Source: Rhodoferax sp. (GTDB lineage Bacteria; Pseudomonadota; Gammaproteobacteria; Burkholderiales; Burkholderiaceae_C). From it: 6,341 nt of DNA. Positions within the stretch are counted from its first letter, which is position 1, and the number at the start of each line of letters is the position of its first letter. Of this stretch, positions 1 to 5,636 are shown piece after piece. Position numbers and translations under genes: made by a program. The notes under the pieces are model-generated. The model was not told the origin of the DNA, made no database searches, and saw only the letters and a program-made list of their open reading frames with translations. The stretch covers positions 1 through 6,341 of the forward strand of contig JADGRK010000153.1 of the NCBI GenBank assembly GCA_017880985.1. The letters run 5' to 3'.

Positions 1-198
1 TTTCGGGGTCGCGAGATTACGCACCAGGATCTTGGCATGGCCTTGTTGAACCGGATTCGCAGTGAGTTGGGTGATTTGATTTTGATTGAGCAGTTTCCGA
101 AGCTCGAAGGACGACAGATGATCATGATGATCGCGCCTGGCAAGAAAAAGATTGTGGTGAAGCCGGCGGCAGACGCGGCGCCAGTATCGACAGCGTAG
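1..198 (+). CDS. infC: Translation initiation factor IF-3, C-terminal end (partial, 5' part outside window)
   Basis: The reading frame is open from base 1 and ends at TAG 196-198, giving the last 65 residues of IF3. The segment FRGREITHQDLGMALLNRIR, followed by the family's EGRQMIMMIAPGKKK ending, is characteristic of the IF3 C-terminal domain. That domain binds the 30S platform, blocks premature 50S joining and helps proofread initiator tRNA and start codon. After the usual lysine-rich end there is a tail of about 16 residues rich in Ala, Pro and Val (KIVVKPAADAAPVSTA) that E. coli IF3 lacks. Such tails vary between lineages and are probably unstructured. The gene is followed by rpmI and rplT, the standard infC-rpmI-rplT order. 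The start codon, which is the unusual AUU in many bacteria, lies outside the window. Confidence 0.97.
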   Translation, partial: FRGREITHQDLGMALLNRIRSELGDLILIEQFPKLEGRQMIMMIAPGKKKIVVKPAADAAPVSTA

Positions 199-210
199 AA
201 GTTTTGTGAT

Positions 211-308
211 GCATTGGTTTATTGGACCAGTGCCATGCAAAGAAGTGGTGACTTGAAAGTCGCCACAAAAAGTGGCTCGGGGCCAACAAGACTGCAAATC
301 GTTTGCAG
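211..308 (+). promoter_or_regulatory. Structured rpmI mRNA leader, candidate L20 autoregulatory element
   Basis: The infC-rpmI gap can fold into four successive hairpins. Hairpin 1 pairs 211-218 with 226-233 (8 bp, one G-U, 7-base loop). Hairpin 2 pairs 245-253 with 258-266 (9 bp, one G-U, TGAA loop). Hairpin 3 pairs 273-276 with 282-285 (4 bp, weak). Hairpin 4 pairs 292-298 with 302-308 (perfect 7 bp, TCG loop). None is followed by a T tract, so they do not look like terminators. In E. coli, L20 binds the infC-rpmI leader and represses rpmI and rplT translation. This element is in the same place, but whether it binds L20 is inference, because I cannot match it to the 23S helix 40-41 shape by eye. 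It could instead be an RNA processing or stability element. Confidence 0.5.
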
Positions 309-343
309 GCGCCTCACGAGCACAATCAAAAAGGAGCATGAAG

Positions 344-547
344 ATGCCCAAAATGAAGACCAAAAGCGCGGCGAAGAAACGCTTCCGCGTCCGTCCAGGT
401 GGTACCGTCAAACGCGGTCAAGCCTTCAAACGTCACATTTTGACCAAGAAGTCCACCAAGAATAAACGCCATCTGCGTGGTGCGACGGCTGTTCATGAGG
501 CCGATATGGGTCGCATGGCACAGATGTTGCCCGGCCGTGGTATTTAA
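344..547 (+). CDS. rpmI: 50S ribosomal protein L35
   Basis: This 67-residue, very basic protein begins MPKMKTKSAAKKRFRV and ends with a GRGI motif, matching L35, a late-assembling protein of the large ribosomal subunit that contacts 23S rRNA. Bacterial L35 is usually about 64-67 residues. There is an in-frame ATG at 338, but it lies only one base after the Shine-Dalgarno AAGGAG (331-336). The ATG at 344 leaves a normal 7-base spacer and gives the canonical MPKMKTK start, so I chose 344. The stop TAA is at 545-547, 25 bases before rplT, so the two ribosomal protein genes are surely co-transcribed. Translation is probably controlled through the structured leader just upstream, as in the E. coli infC-rpmI-rplT operon. 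Confidence 0.98.
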   Translation: MPKMKTKSAAKKRFRVRPGGTVKRGQAFKRHILTKKSTKNKRHLRGATAVHEADMGRMAQMLPGRGI

Positions 548-572
548 TTAACGACGAACAAGGAGTAATCAC

Positions 573-932
573 ATGCCTCGCGTCAAACGTGGTGTAACGG
601 CTCACGCCCGCCATAAAAAAGTTTTAGCCCTTGCAAAAGGTTTTCGCGGTCGCCGCGGTAATGTCTTTCGGGTCGCCAAAGAAGCGGTGATGAAGGCTGG
701 GCAATATGCCTACCGCGACCGCCGGACCAAAAAGCGTGTCTTTCGTCAGTTGTGGATTGCCCGTATCAATGCCGCTGCGCGTCAATGCGGCATCACCTAT
801 AGTCAGTTTGCCAACGGTCTCAAGAAGGCCAACATTGAGATCGACCGCAAGGTCCTGTCAGATATTGCAGTGCATGACATGGCCGCATTTACTGCTATTG
901 TGGAGCAGGTCAAGGCCAAACTGGCTGCTTGA
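573..932 (+). CDS. rplT: 50S ribosomal protein L20
   Basis: The 119-residue product starts MPRVKRGVTAHARHKKVLAL and has the long basic N-terminal extension of L20 (residues 1 to about 58, with RGRRGNVFRVAKEAV) followed by the globular RNA-binding domain (KRVFRQLWIARINAAARQ onward). L20 is essential for early 50S assembly, binding 23S rRNA. In E. coli its globular domain also represses its own operon by binding the rpmI leader. The length is normal for the family (about 117-119). The Shine-Dalgarno AAGGAG at 560-565 sits 7 bases before the ATG. It lies 25 bases after rpmI and is followed, after 49 bases, by a terminator-like hairpin that may limit read-through into pheST. Confidence 0.98.
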   Translation: MPRVKRGVTAHARHKKVLALAKGFRGRRGNVFRVAKEAVMKAGQYAYRDRRTKKRVFRQLWIARINAAARQCGITYSQFANGLKKANIEIDRKVLSDIAVHDMAAFTAIVEQVKAKLAA

Positions 933-942
933 GCCGACCCCA

Positions 943-1004
943 GATCGCTATTGTTTTAGTAGCTTGTTACGCAATATGGATAAGGGCTAGAGCTTGAAAA
1001 GGCA
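943..1004 (+). repeat. Possible Comamonadaceae-type interspersed intergenic repeat
   Basis: The segment opens with an imperfect hairpin: 947-953 pairs with 957-963 over a TTT loop, 7 bp including two G-U pairs. It continues through TACGCAATATGGATAAGGG and a CTAGAGCTTGAAAAGGCAC stretch. From memory this wording (GCTATT...TAGC, then TAAGGGCTAGAG) resembles a dispersed intergenic repeat common in Comamonadaceae genomes. It overlaps the 5' arm and loop of the terminator. There is only one copy in the window, so the repeat status rests on recall and not on anything shown here. Confidence 0.35.
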
Positions 1005-1016
1005 CTAGCCCTTTTT
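982..1016 (+). terminator. Rho-independent terminator between rplT and pheS, possible pheST attenuator
   Basis: AAGGGCTAG (982-990) pairs perfectly over 9 bp with CTAGCCCTT (1005-1013) across a 14-base loop. The 3' arm runs into a five-T tract (1012-1016). It lies between rplT and pheS, where E. coli has the pheM attenuator. It may end most rpmI-rplT transcripts and set read-through into pheST. I see no phenylalanine-rich leader peptide that would make it a classical translation-coupled attenuator. The only small ATG frame overlapping the stem, at 976, encodes four residues. Confidence 0.75.
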
Positions 1017-1043
1017 CAATGAAAACGTAGTTTCAGAGAAGAC

Positions 1044-1061
1044 TGACTTGTACTCAAGTCA
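1044..1061 (+). repeat. Perfect inverted repeat in the pheS leader
   Basis: TGACTTG (1044-1050) and CAAGTCA (1055-1061) form a perfect 7-bp inverted repeat with a TACT centre, 32 bases before the preferred pheS start. It has no T tract, so it is not a terminator by itself. It could be an mRNA hairpin downstream of the attenuator or a protein operator. Its role is unknown. Confidence 0.5.
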
Positions 1062-1093
1062 TGTCGGCACTACGAAAGAATTCAAGAGAATTT

Positions 1094-2167
1094 ATGAATG
1101 AGTTGAATGCCATCATCGACAACGCCAGAATCGCCTTTGAGCAAGCCACCACACCGGCTGATCTGGAAAACGCCAAGGCCTTGTTTCTGGGCAAGTCGGG
1201 CCGCATCACCGAACTGATGAAGGGCATGGCGGCTCTGAACGTGGATGAAAAGAAGTCACGCGGCGCAGCCATCAACCTCGCCAAGCAGGCGATTGAAGTG
1301 GCTTTGAACCAGCGTCGCCAGGCACTTGCCCACAATCAGCTACAGGCGCAACTTCAGGCTGAAGCACTCGACGTGACCCTGCCAGGTCGAGCGCGCGGGC
1401 AGGGTGGCTTGCACCCGGTGTCACTCACCCTGGAGCGGATCGAAGCGATCTTCGGCTCAATGGGCTTTGCAGTCGCGCAAGGCCCCGAGATCGAGACCGA
1501 CTGGTTCAACTTCACTGCGCTCAACACGCCGGAAGATCACCCGGCACGTTCCATGCACGACACTTTTTATGTCGAAGGTGGCCCCGTCAATGCGCCCAAT
1601 CTGCTGCGCACGCACACCAGCCCAATGCAGATTCGCTATGCCGTGAAACATGTCAAACAGCACCGTGCCACGCTGGGCACGGTGCATGACGAAGGGCTGT
1701 TTTCAGGCCCCATGCCCGAGATTCGTGTCATCGCCCCCGGGCGTACCTACCGGGTTGACAGTGATGCCACCCATTCGCCCATGTTTCACCAGTGCGAAGG
1801 CTTGTGGGTGGGCGAGAACGTCAGTTTTAAGGACCTCAAGTTTGTCTTCACTGATTTTTGTCGCACTTTCTTTGAGTCAGAGGACCTGGTACTGCGCTTT
1901 CGGCCCAGTTTTTTCCCGTTTACCGAACCCAGTGCCGAGATCGACATCCAGTTCCAGAGTGGGCCGTTGGCGGGTCGCTGGCTCGAAGTGGCTGGCTCCG
2001 GCCAGGTTCATCCAAATGTGGTGCGCAACATGGGGCTCGATCCCGAAAGATACATCGGCTTTGCTTTTGGCATGGGCCCCGACCGCCTGACCATGCTGCG
2101 CTATGGCGTCAATGATCTGCGCCTGTTTTTTGACGGCGACATCCGCTTCTTGTCGCAATTCCAATAA
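1094..2167 (+). CDS. pheS: Phenylalanine--tRNA ligase alpha subunit
   Basis: PheS is the catalytic subunit of the alpha2beta2 class II enzyme that charges tRNA-Phe in the cytoplasm. With the ATG at 1094 the product has 357 residues. It has an N-terminal helical coiled-coil arm (about 1-95) that contacts tRNA, then the class II core. Visible signatures are HTSPMQIRYA (174-183), the motif 2 region PGRTYRVDSDATHSPMFHQCEG (215-236), FRPSFFPFTEPSAEID (269-284) and motif 3 GMGPDRLTMLRYG (326-338). Ala324 in FAFGMG matches the E. coli Ala294 that shapes the phenylalanine pocket. An in-frame ATG at 1061 exists, but it has no Shine-Dalgarno and falls at the edge of an inverted repeat. The 1094 start has a purine-rich AAGAGAA at 1084-1090 and gives the usual family N-terminus MNEL, so I prefer it. 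pheT follows after 64 bases. Confidence 0.95.
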   Translation: MNELNAIIDNARIAFEQATTPADLENAKALFLGKSGRITELMKGMAALNVDEKKSRGAAINLAKQAIEVALNQRRQALAHNQLQAQLQAEALDVTLPGRARGQGGLHPVSLTLERIEAIFGSMGFAVAQGPEIETDWFNFTALNTPEDHPARSMHDTFYVEGGPVNAPNLLRTHTSPMQIRYAVKHVKQHRATLGTVHDEGLFSGPMPEIRVIAPGRTYRVDSDATHSPMFHQCEGLWVGENVSFKDLKFVFTDFCRTFFESEDLVLRFRPSFFPFTEPSAEIDIQFQSGPLAGRWLEVAGSGQVHPNVVRNMGLDPERYIGFAFGMGPDRLTMLRYGVNDLRLFFDGDIRFLSQFQ

Positions 2168-2169
2168 AA

Positions 2170-2223
2170 ATGTTTTGCCGGAAAGTCTGCCGCACTGTAG
2201 CTGCAAGCTCTGTCCCCAACTGA
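2170..2223 (+). other. Small 17-codon open frame between pheS and pheT, coding status doubtful
   Basis: An ATG two bases after the pheS stop opens a frame encoding MFCRKVCRTVAASSVPN and ends with TGA at 2221-2223, eight bases before the pheT ATG. It has no Shine-Dalgarno of its own and resembles no known peptide. Its position suggests that ribosomes ending pheS could restart here and be carried to pheT, which also lacks a clear Shine-Dalgarno. This is only an inference from spacing, and the frame may equally be chance. Confidence 0.2.
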
Positions 2224-2231
2224 TTAATCCT

Positions 2232-4670
2232 ATGCAATTCCCCGAATCCTGGTTACGCGAATTTTGTAACCCGCCGCTGACCACCGAGCAACTCGCCGAC
2301 ACGCTCACGATGGCGGGCCTTGAAGTCGAAGAAACCAAGCCGGTCGCGCCGGCGTTTAGCCAGATCGTGGTGGGCGAGATCAAAGAGGCGGTGCAGCACC
2401 CCAATGCCGATCGCTTGCGCCTGTGCAAGGTCGATGTGGGGCAGGCGGCGTTGCTCGACATCGTTTGTGGTGCGCCCAACGCCCGCGTCGGCATCAAGGT
2501 GCCGGTTGCTTTGGTCGGTGCCGAATTGCCTCCCGGCGACGACGGCAAGCCTTTCACCATCAAAGTCGGCAAGCTGCGCGGCGTCGAGAGCCACGGCATG
2601 CTGTGCTCGGCGCGTGAGCTGAAACTCTCAGACGACCACGGAGGGCTGCTGGAACTGGCCTCCGACGCCCCCCTGGGTCAGGACATCCGTGTCGCGTTGA
2701 AGCTCGACGATACCTTGTTCACCCTCAAATTGACGCCAAATCTGGCGCATTGTTTGAGCGTCTATGGTGTGGCGCGTGAAGTGGCGGCGTTGACGGGTGC
2801 ACCTTTGAAAGTACCCGGTTTTCCGTCGGTCAAGGTCAGCAGTGCCGACCAATTGCCGGTGAAAGTCAGCGCGCCTGATTTGTGCGGCCGTTTTTCGGGC
2901 CGCGTTATTCGCCATGTCAACACCCAGGCCAACACGCCGCAGTGGATGGTTGATCGGCTGGCACGCTGCGGTCAGCGCAGCGTGACGGCGCTGGTGGATA
3001 TCTCCAACTACGTGATGTTTGAGTTCGGCCGGCCGTCGCATATTTTCGATCTGGACAAAATCCACGGCGGCCTCGATGTGCGATGGGGCCAACCGGGTGA
3101 ACAACTCAAGCTGCTCAACGGCAACACCGTCACGGTCGATGAAAAGGTGGGTGTGATTGCAGACGCGCAACAAGTCGAATCACTGGCTGGCATTATGGGC
3201 GGTGACGCCACGGCGGTGTCCGACGACACGCAACACGTCTATCTTGAAGCCGCTTTCTGGTGGCCCAAGGCCATTGCTGGCCGGTCGCGCCGCTTTAATT
3301 TCGCGACCGATGCCGGTCACCGCTTTGAACGCGGGGTCGATCCGAACCAGACCGTTGAGCACATCGAACGCATCACACAATTGATCATTGACATTTGCGG
3401 CACCGCCAACACCGCTTGTGGTCCGATCGACGACTTGCAGGTGAACCTGCCTGTCTTTTCGCCGGTGAAACTGCGCGTGGCGCGTGCCAGCAAGATCATT
3501 GGCATGCCGCTCACGCAGGCGCAATGCTCGGACGCACTGACGCGCCTGGGGTTGCCTGTCACACAGGGCGATGGGCTTGTCACGGTGCTGCCGCCCTCGT
3601 ACCGTTTCGACCTGCAAATTGAAGAAGACCTGATTGAAGAAGTGGCGCGCATGGTGGGATACAACAACTTGCCACACACGCCACCGCTGGCACCCATCAC
3701 CGCCATGATCCGCCCTGAAGCGCAGCGCAGTCCCTTTGCGCTTCGCCGTGCCATCGCTGCCTTGGGTTACCAGGAGACCATCAATTTCAGTTTTGTGGAG
3801 CCGCGTTGGGAGCATGAGTTGGCGGGCAATCCAAACCCGATCAAACTTCTCAATCCGATTGCAAGCCAGATGAGTGTGATGCGCTCGTCTTTGTTGGGTT
3901 CGCTGCTCCAGGTCTTGAAGTTCAACCTGGACCGTAAAGCGCAGCGCGTGCGCGTTTTTGAATTGGGCCATGTATTCTTGCGCGATTCGTCGGTTAGAAA
4001 CACCGATACCTCAGTGGAAGGTTTTCACCAGCCGATGCGGGTGGCCGGGATGGTGTGCGGTAGTGCCCAGACGCTACAGTGGGGAAGCAAAGAGCAGGCA
4101 GTCGATTTTTTTGATGTCAAAGGGGATGTAGAAGCTTTGCTGGCACCCCAAAAACCAAGCTTTGAGTCGGCCGAGCATCCGGCAATGCATCCGGGGCGTT
4201 GCGCCCGTATTTTGCTGGGGGGCAATGCAATTGGCTTTGTCGGTGAACTCCATCCCAGATGGTTGCAGGATTATGCTTTGACGCAAACACCCGTCATGTT
4301 TGAACTCGACCTGGACGCTGTCTTGCAGCGCGTGGTTCCGGTTTTCCAACCGGTGACCAAACAACAAGCCGTCGAGCGCGATATTGCGGTGATGGTGGAT
4401 GAACAAGTTACATTTGCCGCATTGGTAGACGCTGCTTGGTCCGCACCCACGGCTGGCTTTTTGCGCGATGTCACCGTGTTCGATCTTTACCGACCCAAGC
4501 CAGCGCAGGACAAGAATGGCACGCAGGCTGCAAGTTTTGACAAGAGTATGGCGCTGCGACTGACGCTCAATAGCGAAGAGCAGAGCTTGTCTGAGGATCA
4601 AATTGATACGACGGTTCAAGCAGTTGTTAGCTCGCTTGTCAGCAAATTGGGCGCCCGGCAGCGCGCCTGA
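2232..4670 (+). CDS. pheT: Phenylalanine--tRNA ligase beta subunit
   Basis: The 812-residue product (E. coli PheT is 795) is the non-catalytic beta subunit that binds tRNA-Phe and edits mischarged Tyr-tRNA-Phe. Domains in order are an N-terminal segment MQFPESWLREF; the EMAP-II-like tRNA-binding fold (about 42-150, with NADRLRLCKVDVG); the B3/B4 editing domain (about 215-390, with DISNYVMFEFGRPSHIFDLD and LAGIMGG at 318-324); the B5 domain (about 408-480, with PSYRFDLQIEEDLIEEVAR); the catalytic-like core (about 490-700); and the C-terminal FDX-ACB anticodon-binding domain (about 705-811, with AVERDIAVMVDEQ). The frame stays open upstream to 2103, inside pheS, but MQFPESWL is the family start, so I chose 2232. 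No convincing Shine-Dalgarno precedes it, which hints at coupling to pheS. No domain is missing and the length is normal. Confidence 0.97.
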   Translation: MQFPESWLREFCNPPLTTEQLADTLTMAGLEVEETKPVAPAFSQIVVGEIKEAVQHPNADRLRLCKVDVGQAALLDIVCGAPNARVGIKVPVALVGAELPPGDDGKPFTIKVGKLRGVESHGMLCSARELKLSDDHGGLLELASDAPLGQDIRVALKLDDTLFTLKLTPNLAHCLSVYGVAREVAALTGAPLKVPGFPSVKVSSADQLPVKVSAPDLCGRFSGRVIRHVNTQANTPQWMVDRLARCGQRSVTALVDISNYVMFEFGRPSHIFDLDKIHGGLDVRWGQPGEQLKLLNGNTVTVDEKVGVIADAQQVESLAGIMGGDATAVSDDTQHVYLEAAFWWPKAIAGRSRRFNFATDAGHRFERGVDPNQTVEHIERITQLIIDICGTANTACGPIDDLQVNLPVFSPVKLRVARASKIIGMPLTQAQCSDALTRLGLPVTQGDGLVTVLPPSYRFDLQIEEDLIEEVARMVGYNNLPHTPPLAPITAMIRPEAQRSPFALRRAIAALGYQETINFSFVEPRWEHELAGNPNPIKLLNPIASQMSVMRSSLLGSLLQVLKFNLDRKAQRVRVFELGHVFLRDSSVRNTDTSVEGFHQPMRVAGMVCGSAQTLQWGSKEQAVDFFDVKGDVEALLAPQKPSFESAEHPAMHPGRCARILLGGNAIGFVGELHPRWLQDYALTQTPVMFELDLDAVLQRVVPVFQPVTKQQAVERDIAVMVDEQVTFAALVDAAWSAPTAGFLRDVTVFDLYRPKPAQDKNGTQAASFDKSMALRLTLNSEEQSLSEDQIDTTVQAVVSSLVSKLGARQRA

Positions 4671-4709
4671 ATCATTCCCTTTTTTGCCCGAACAAGATAA
4701 GAGGACTAA

Positions 4710-5051
4710 ATGGACATCGCCGTTGAAAATCTGGAAACGCCGGCATTGACCAAAGCGCAATTGGCAGAGCTGCTGTTTGAGCAAATTGGTCTGAACAAGC
4801 GTGAATCGAAAGACATGATTGACGCCTTTTTTAACCTGATTTCGAACAGTCTGGTTGAAGGCGTTGATGTCAAGATATCAGGATTTGGAAACTTCCAGAT
4901 TCGCACCAAGGCACCGCGACCGGGGCGAAATCCACGAACCGGCGAGGCGATCCCGATTCAAGCGCGCCGGGTTGCGACGTTTCATGCCAGCTACAAGCTC
5001 AAGGAACAAATTCAGGATGAAGGCGATGTGCCCTCAGTGTTTTCGTCCTGA
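4710..5051 (+). CDS. ihfA: Integration host factor subunit alpha
   Basis: The 113-residue protein is a DNABII (HU/IHF) family member. It has N-terminal dimerisation helices (about 12-50, ALTKAQLAELLFEQIGLNKR), the GFGNF turn (58-62) and the beta-arm PGRNPRTGE (71-79). The second proline of PGRNP, Pro75, matches E. coli IHF-alpha Pro65, which intercalates and kinks DNA. With IHF-beta, encoded elsewhere, it bends specific DNA sites sharply and aids transcription, replication and recombination. E. coli IHF-alpha has 99 residues. This one has about 10 extra at the N-terminus and a slightly longer C-terminal tail, common in betaproteobacteria. The Shine-Dalgarno AAGAGGA at 4699-4705 supports the ATG at 4710. 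The gene follows pheT by 39 bases, the conserved pheT-ihfA pairing. The GFGNF-to-arm wording and the pheT linkage favour alpha over HU or beta. Confidence 0.97.
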   Translation: MDIAVENLETPALTKAQLAELLFEQIGLNKRESKDMIDAFFNLISNSLVEGVDVKISGFGNFQIRTKAPRPGRNPRTGEAIPIQARRVATFHASYKLKEQIQDEGDVPSVFSS

Positions 5052-5053
5052 CT

Positions 5054-5080
5054 TTGGCTGATTTGTTGTTCGCCAGCCAA
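5054..5080 (+). terminator. Hairpin just after ihfA, weak terminator or mRNA 3'-end stabiliser
   Basis: TTGGCTG (5054-5060) pairs perfectly with CAGCCAA (5074-5080), 7 bp with a 13-base loop, beginning two bases after the ihfA stop. The following bases TCGTTGCTTTAC contain Ts but no continuous tract, so intrinsic termination would be weak. It may partly end the pheST-ihfA message or protect its 3' end. Confidence 0.4.
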
Positions 5081-5083
5081 TCG

Positions 5084-5112
5084 TTGCTTTACATTCAGTG
5101 CTTACTTAGAGT
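5084..5112 (+). promoter_or_regulatory. Possible sigma-70 promoter for the MerR-type gene
   Basis: TTGCTT (5084-5089) and TAGAGT (5107-5112) are separated by 17 bases and match the -35 and -10 consensus at 3 and 4 of 6 positions. A start near 5119 would give a leader of about 30 bases. The match is weak, and co-transcription from ihfA is an alternative. The -10 overlaps an imperfect dyad at 5105-5122. Confidence 0.3.
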
Positions 5113-5148
5113 AGTCTCCAAGCTTCGTCTCGTACGGCATTGATTTAA

Positions 5149-5598
5149 ATGGAGAAAACTCTCCCCCCCATACCTGCAAAACGTTATTTCACCATCGGTG
5201 AGGTGGGCGATTTGTGTGGTGTAAAACCGCATGTGCTTCGGTATTGGGAGCAGGAATTCACGCAACTGCGGCCTATGAAGCGGCGTGGCAACCGCCGCTA
5301 CTATCAGCACCATGAAGTGCTGATGATCCGTCATATCCGTGACTTGCTTTACGATCAGGGCTTCACCATTAGCGGCGCCCGGAACAAGATGCAGGAGATC
5401 CTGCAGGCTGAGCGCGACAAAAAGCACAATGGGGAGGTGTTGCTGGAAGGTGTAGAGGTGATTGAAATCAGCGAATTGGAGCTGGATCACTTCAAAGGCA
5501 CCCAGTCGGTTGAGTCACCCGATTGCATGTCAGACCGGATGCTGTTCGTGCGACGGGAACTGTTTGAAATTCGTAACCTCCTCTCGCTGACGCACTGA
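5149..5598 (+). CDS. MerR-family transcriptional regulator, ihfA-linked, target unknown
   Basis: The 149-residue protein has an N-terminal MerR winged helix-turn-helix at about residues 12-81: YFTIGEVGDLCGVKPHVLRYWEQEF is the helix-turn-helix, RRGNRRYY (45-52) the wing, then the MIRHIRDLLYDQGFTISGARNKM helices. HVLRYWEQEF (28-37) and the wing resemble the MlrA/CarA-like branch more than metal sensors. The remaining 68 or so residues are acidic and Glu-rich with no ligand domain I recognise. Only two cysteines occur (23 and 126), with no paired metal-binding cysteines, so a MerR/CueR-type metal sensor is unlikely. An in-frame TAA immediately precedes the ATG at 5149, so no earlier start is possible. 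The next Met is residue 43, inside the DNA-binding domain. No clear Shine-Dalgarno is seen. The gene lies 97 bases after ihfA and just before tRNA-Pro, an order I recall from other betaproteobacteria. Its regulon is unknown. Confidence 0.88.
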   Translation: MEKTLPPIPAKRYFTIGEVGDLCGVKPHVLRYWEQEFTQLRPMKRRGNRRYYQHHEVLMIRHIRDLLYDQGFTISGARNKMQEILQAERDKKHNGEVLLEGVEVIEISELELDHFKGTQSVESPDCMSDRMLFVRRELFEIRNLLSLTH

Positions 5599-5632
5599 AA
5601 TCAGCTTGTTTGCCCGGTTATAATTCCCGCTC
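5595..5632 (+). promoter_or_regulatory. Promoter of tRNA-Pro with GC-rich discriminator
   Basis: A perfect -10 TATAAT (5619-5624) lies 18 bases after CTGAAA (5595-5600, 4 of 6 to the -35 consensus), which overlaps the stop codon of the upstream regulator gene. The bases after the -10, TCCCGCTC (5625-5632), form a GC-rich discriminator, typical of stable RNA promoters under stringent control. Transcription would start a few bases before the mature tRNA 5' end at 5637. Confidence 0.75.
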
Positions 5633-5636
5633 AGTT

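Noticed and set aside
214..465. Open frame across the infC-rpmI gap
   Set aside because: It runs through the hairpin-rich leader and overlaps rpmI in another frame. It has no Shine-Dalgarno and no family resemblance.
976..990. pheM-like leader peptide before the pheS attenuator
   Set aside because: The only ATG frame overlapping the terminator stem encodes four residues (MDKG) with no phenylalanine, and no other Phe-rich small frame was found in the gap.
994..1022. TTGAAA as a -35 element for a pheS promoter
   Set aside because: At 17-base spacing the -10 position reads CAATGA, a poor match, and the TTGAAA lies in the loop of the terminator.
1061..1093. Earlier in-frame ATG for pheS
   Set aside because: It has no Shine-Dalgarno, adds 11 residues absent from the family and overlaps an inverted repeat. 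The ATG at 1094 gives the usual MNEL start.
2103..2231. Upstream extension of the pheT frame into pheS
   Set aside because: The extra 43 residues are cysteine-rich shadow sequence from the pheS 3' end. PheT begins at MQFPESWL.
3180..3971. Long open frame on the minus strand inside pheT (also 1877-2599, 2628-3173 and 4074-4784 minus)
   Set aside because: These lie opposite well-supported pheS, pheT and ihfA coding sequence. Their translations are low-complexity, Arg/His/Gln-rich and match no family, as expected for antisense frames in GC-rich genes.
4587..4615. Promoter for ihfA within the end of pheT, with an IHF-like GATCAAATTGATA (4596-4608)
   Set aside because: TTGTCT has no acceptable -10 at 16-18 bases, and the IHF-like sequence has two mismatches in either orientation. 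An E. coli-like internal ihfA promoter is plausible but not shown.
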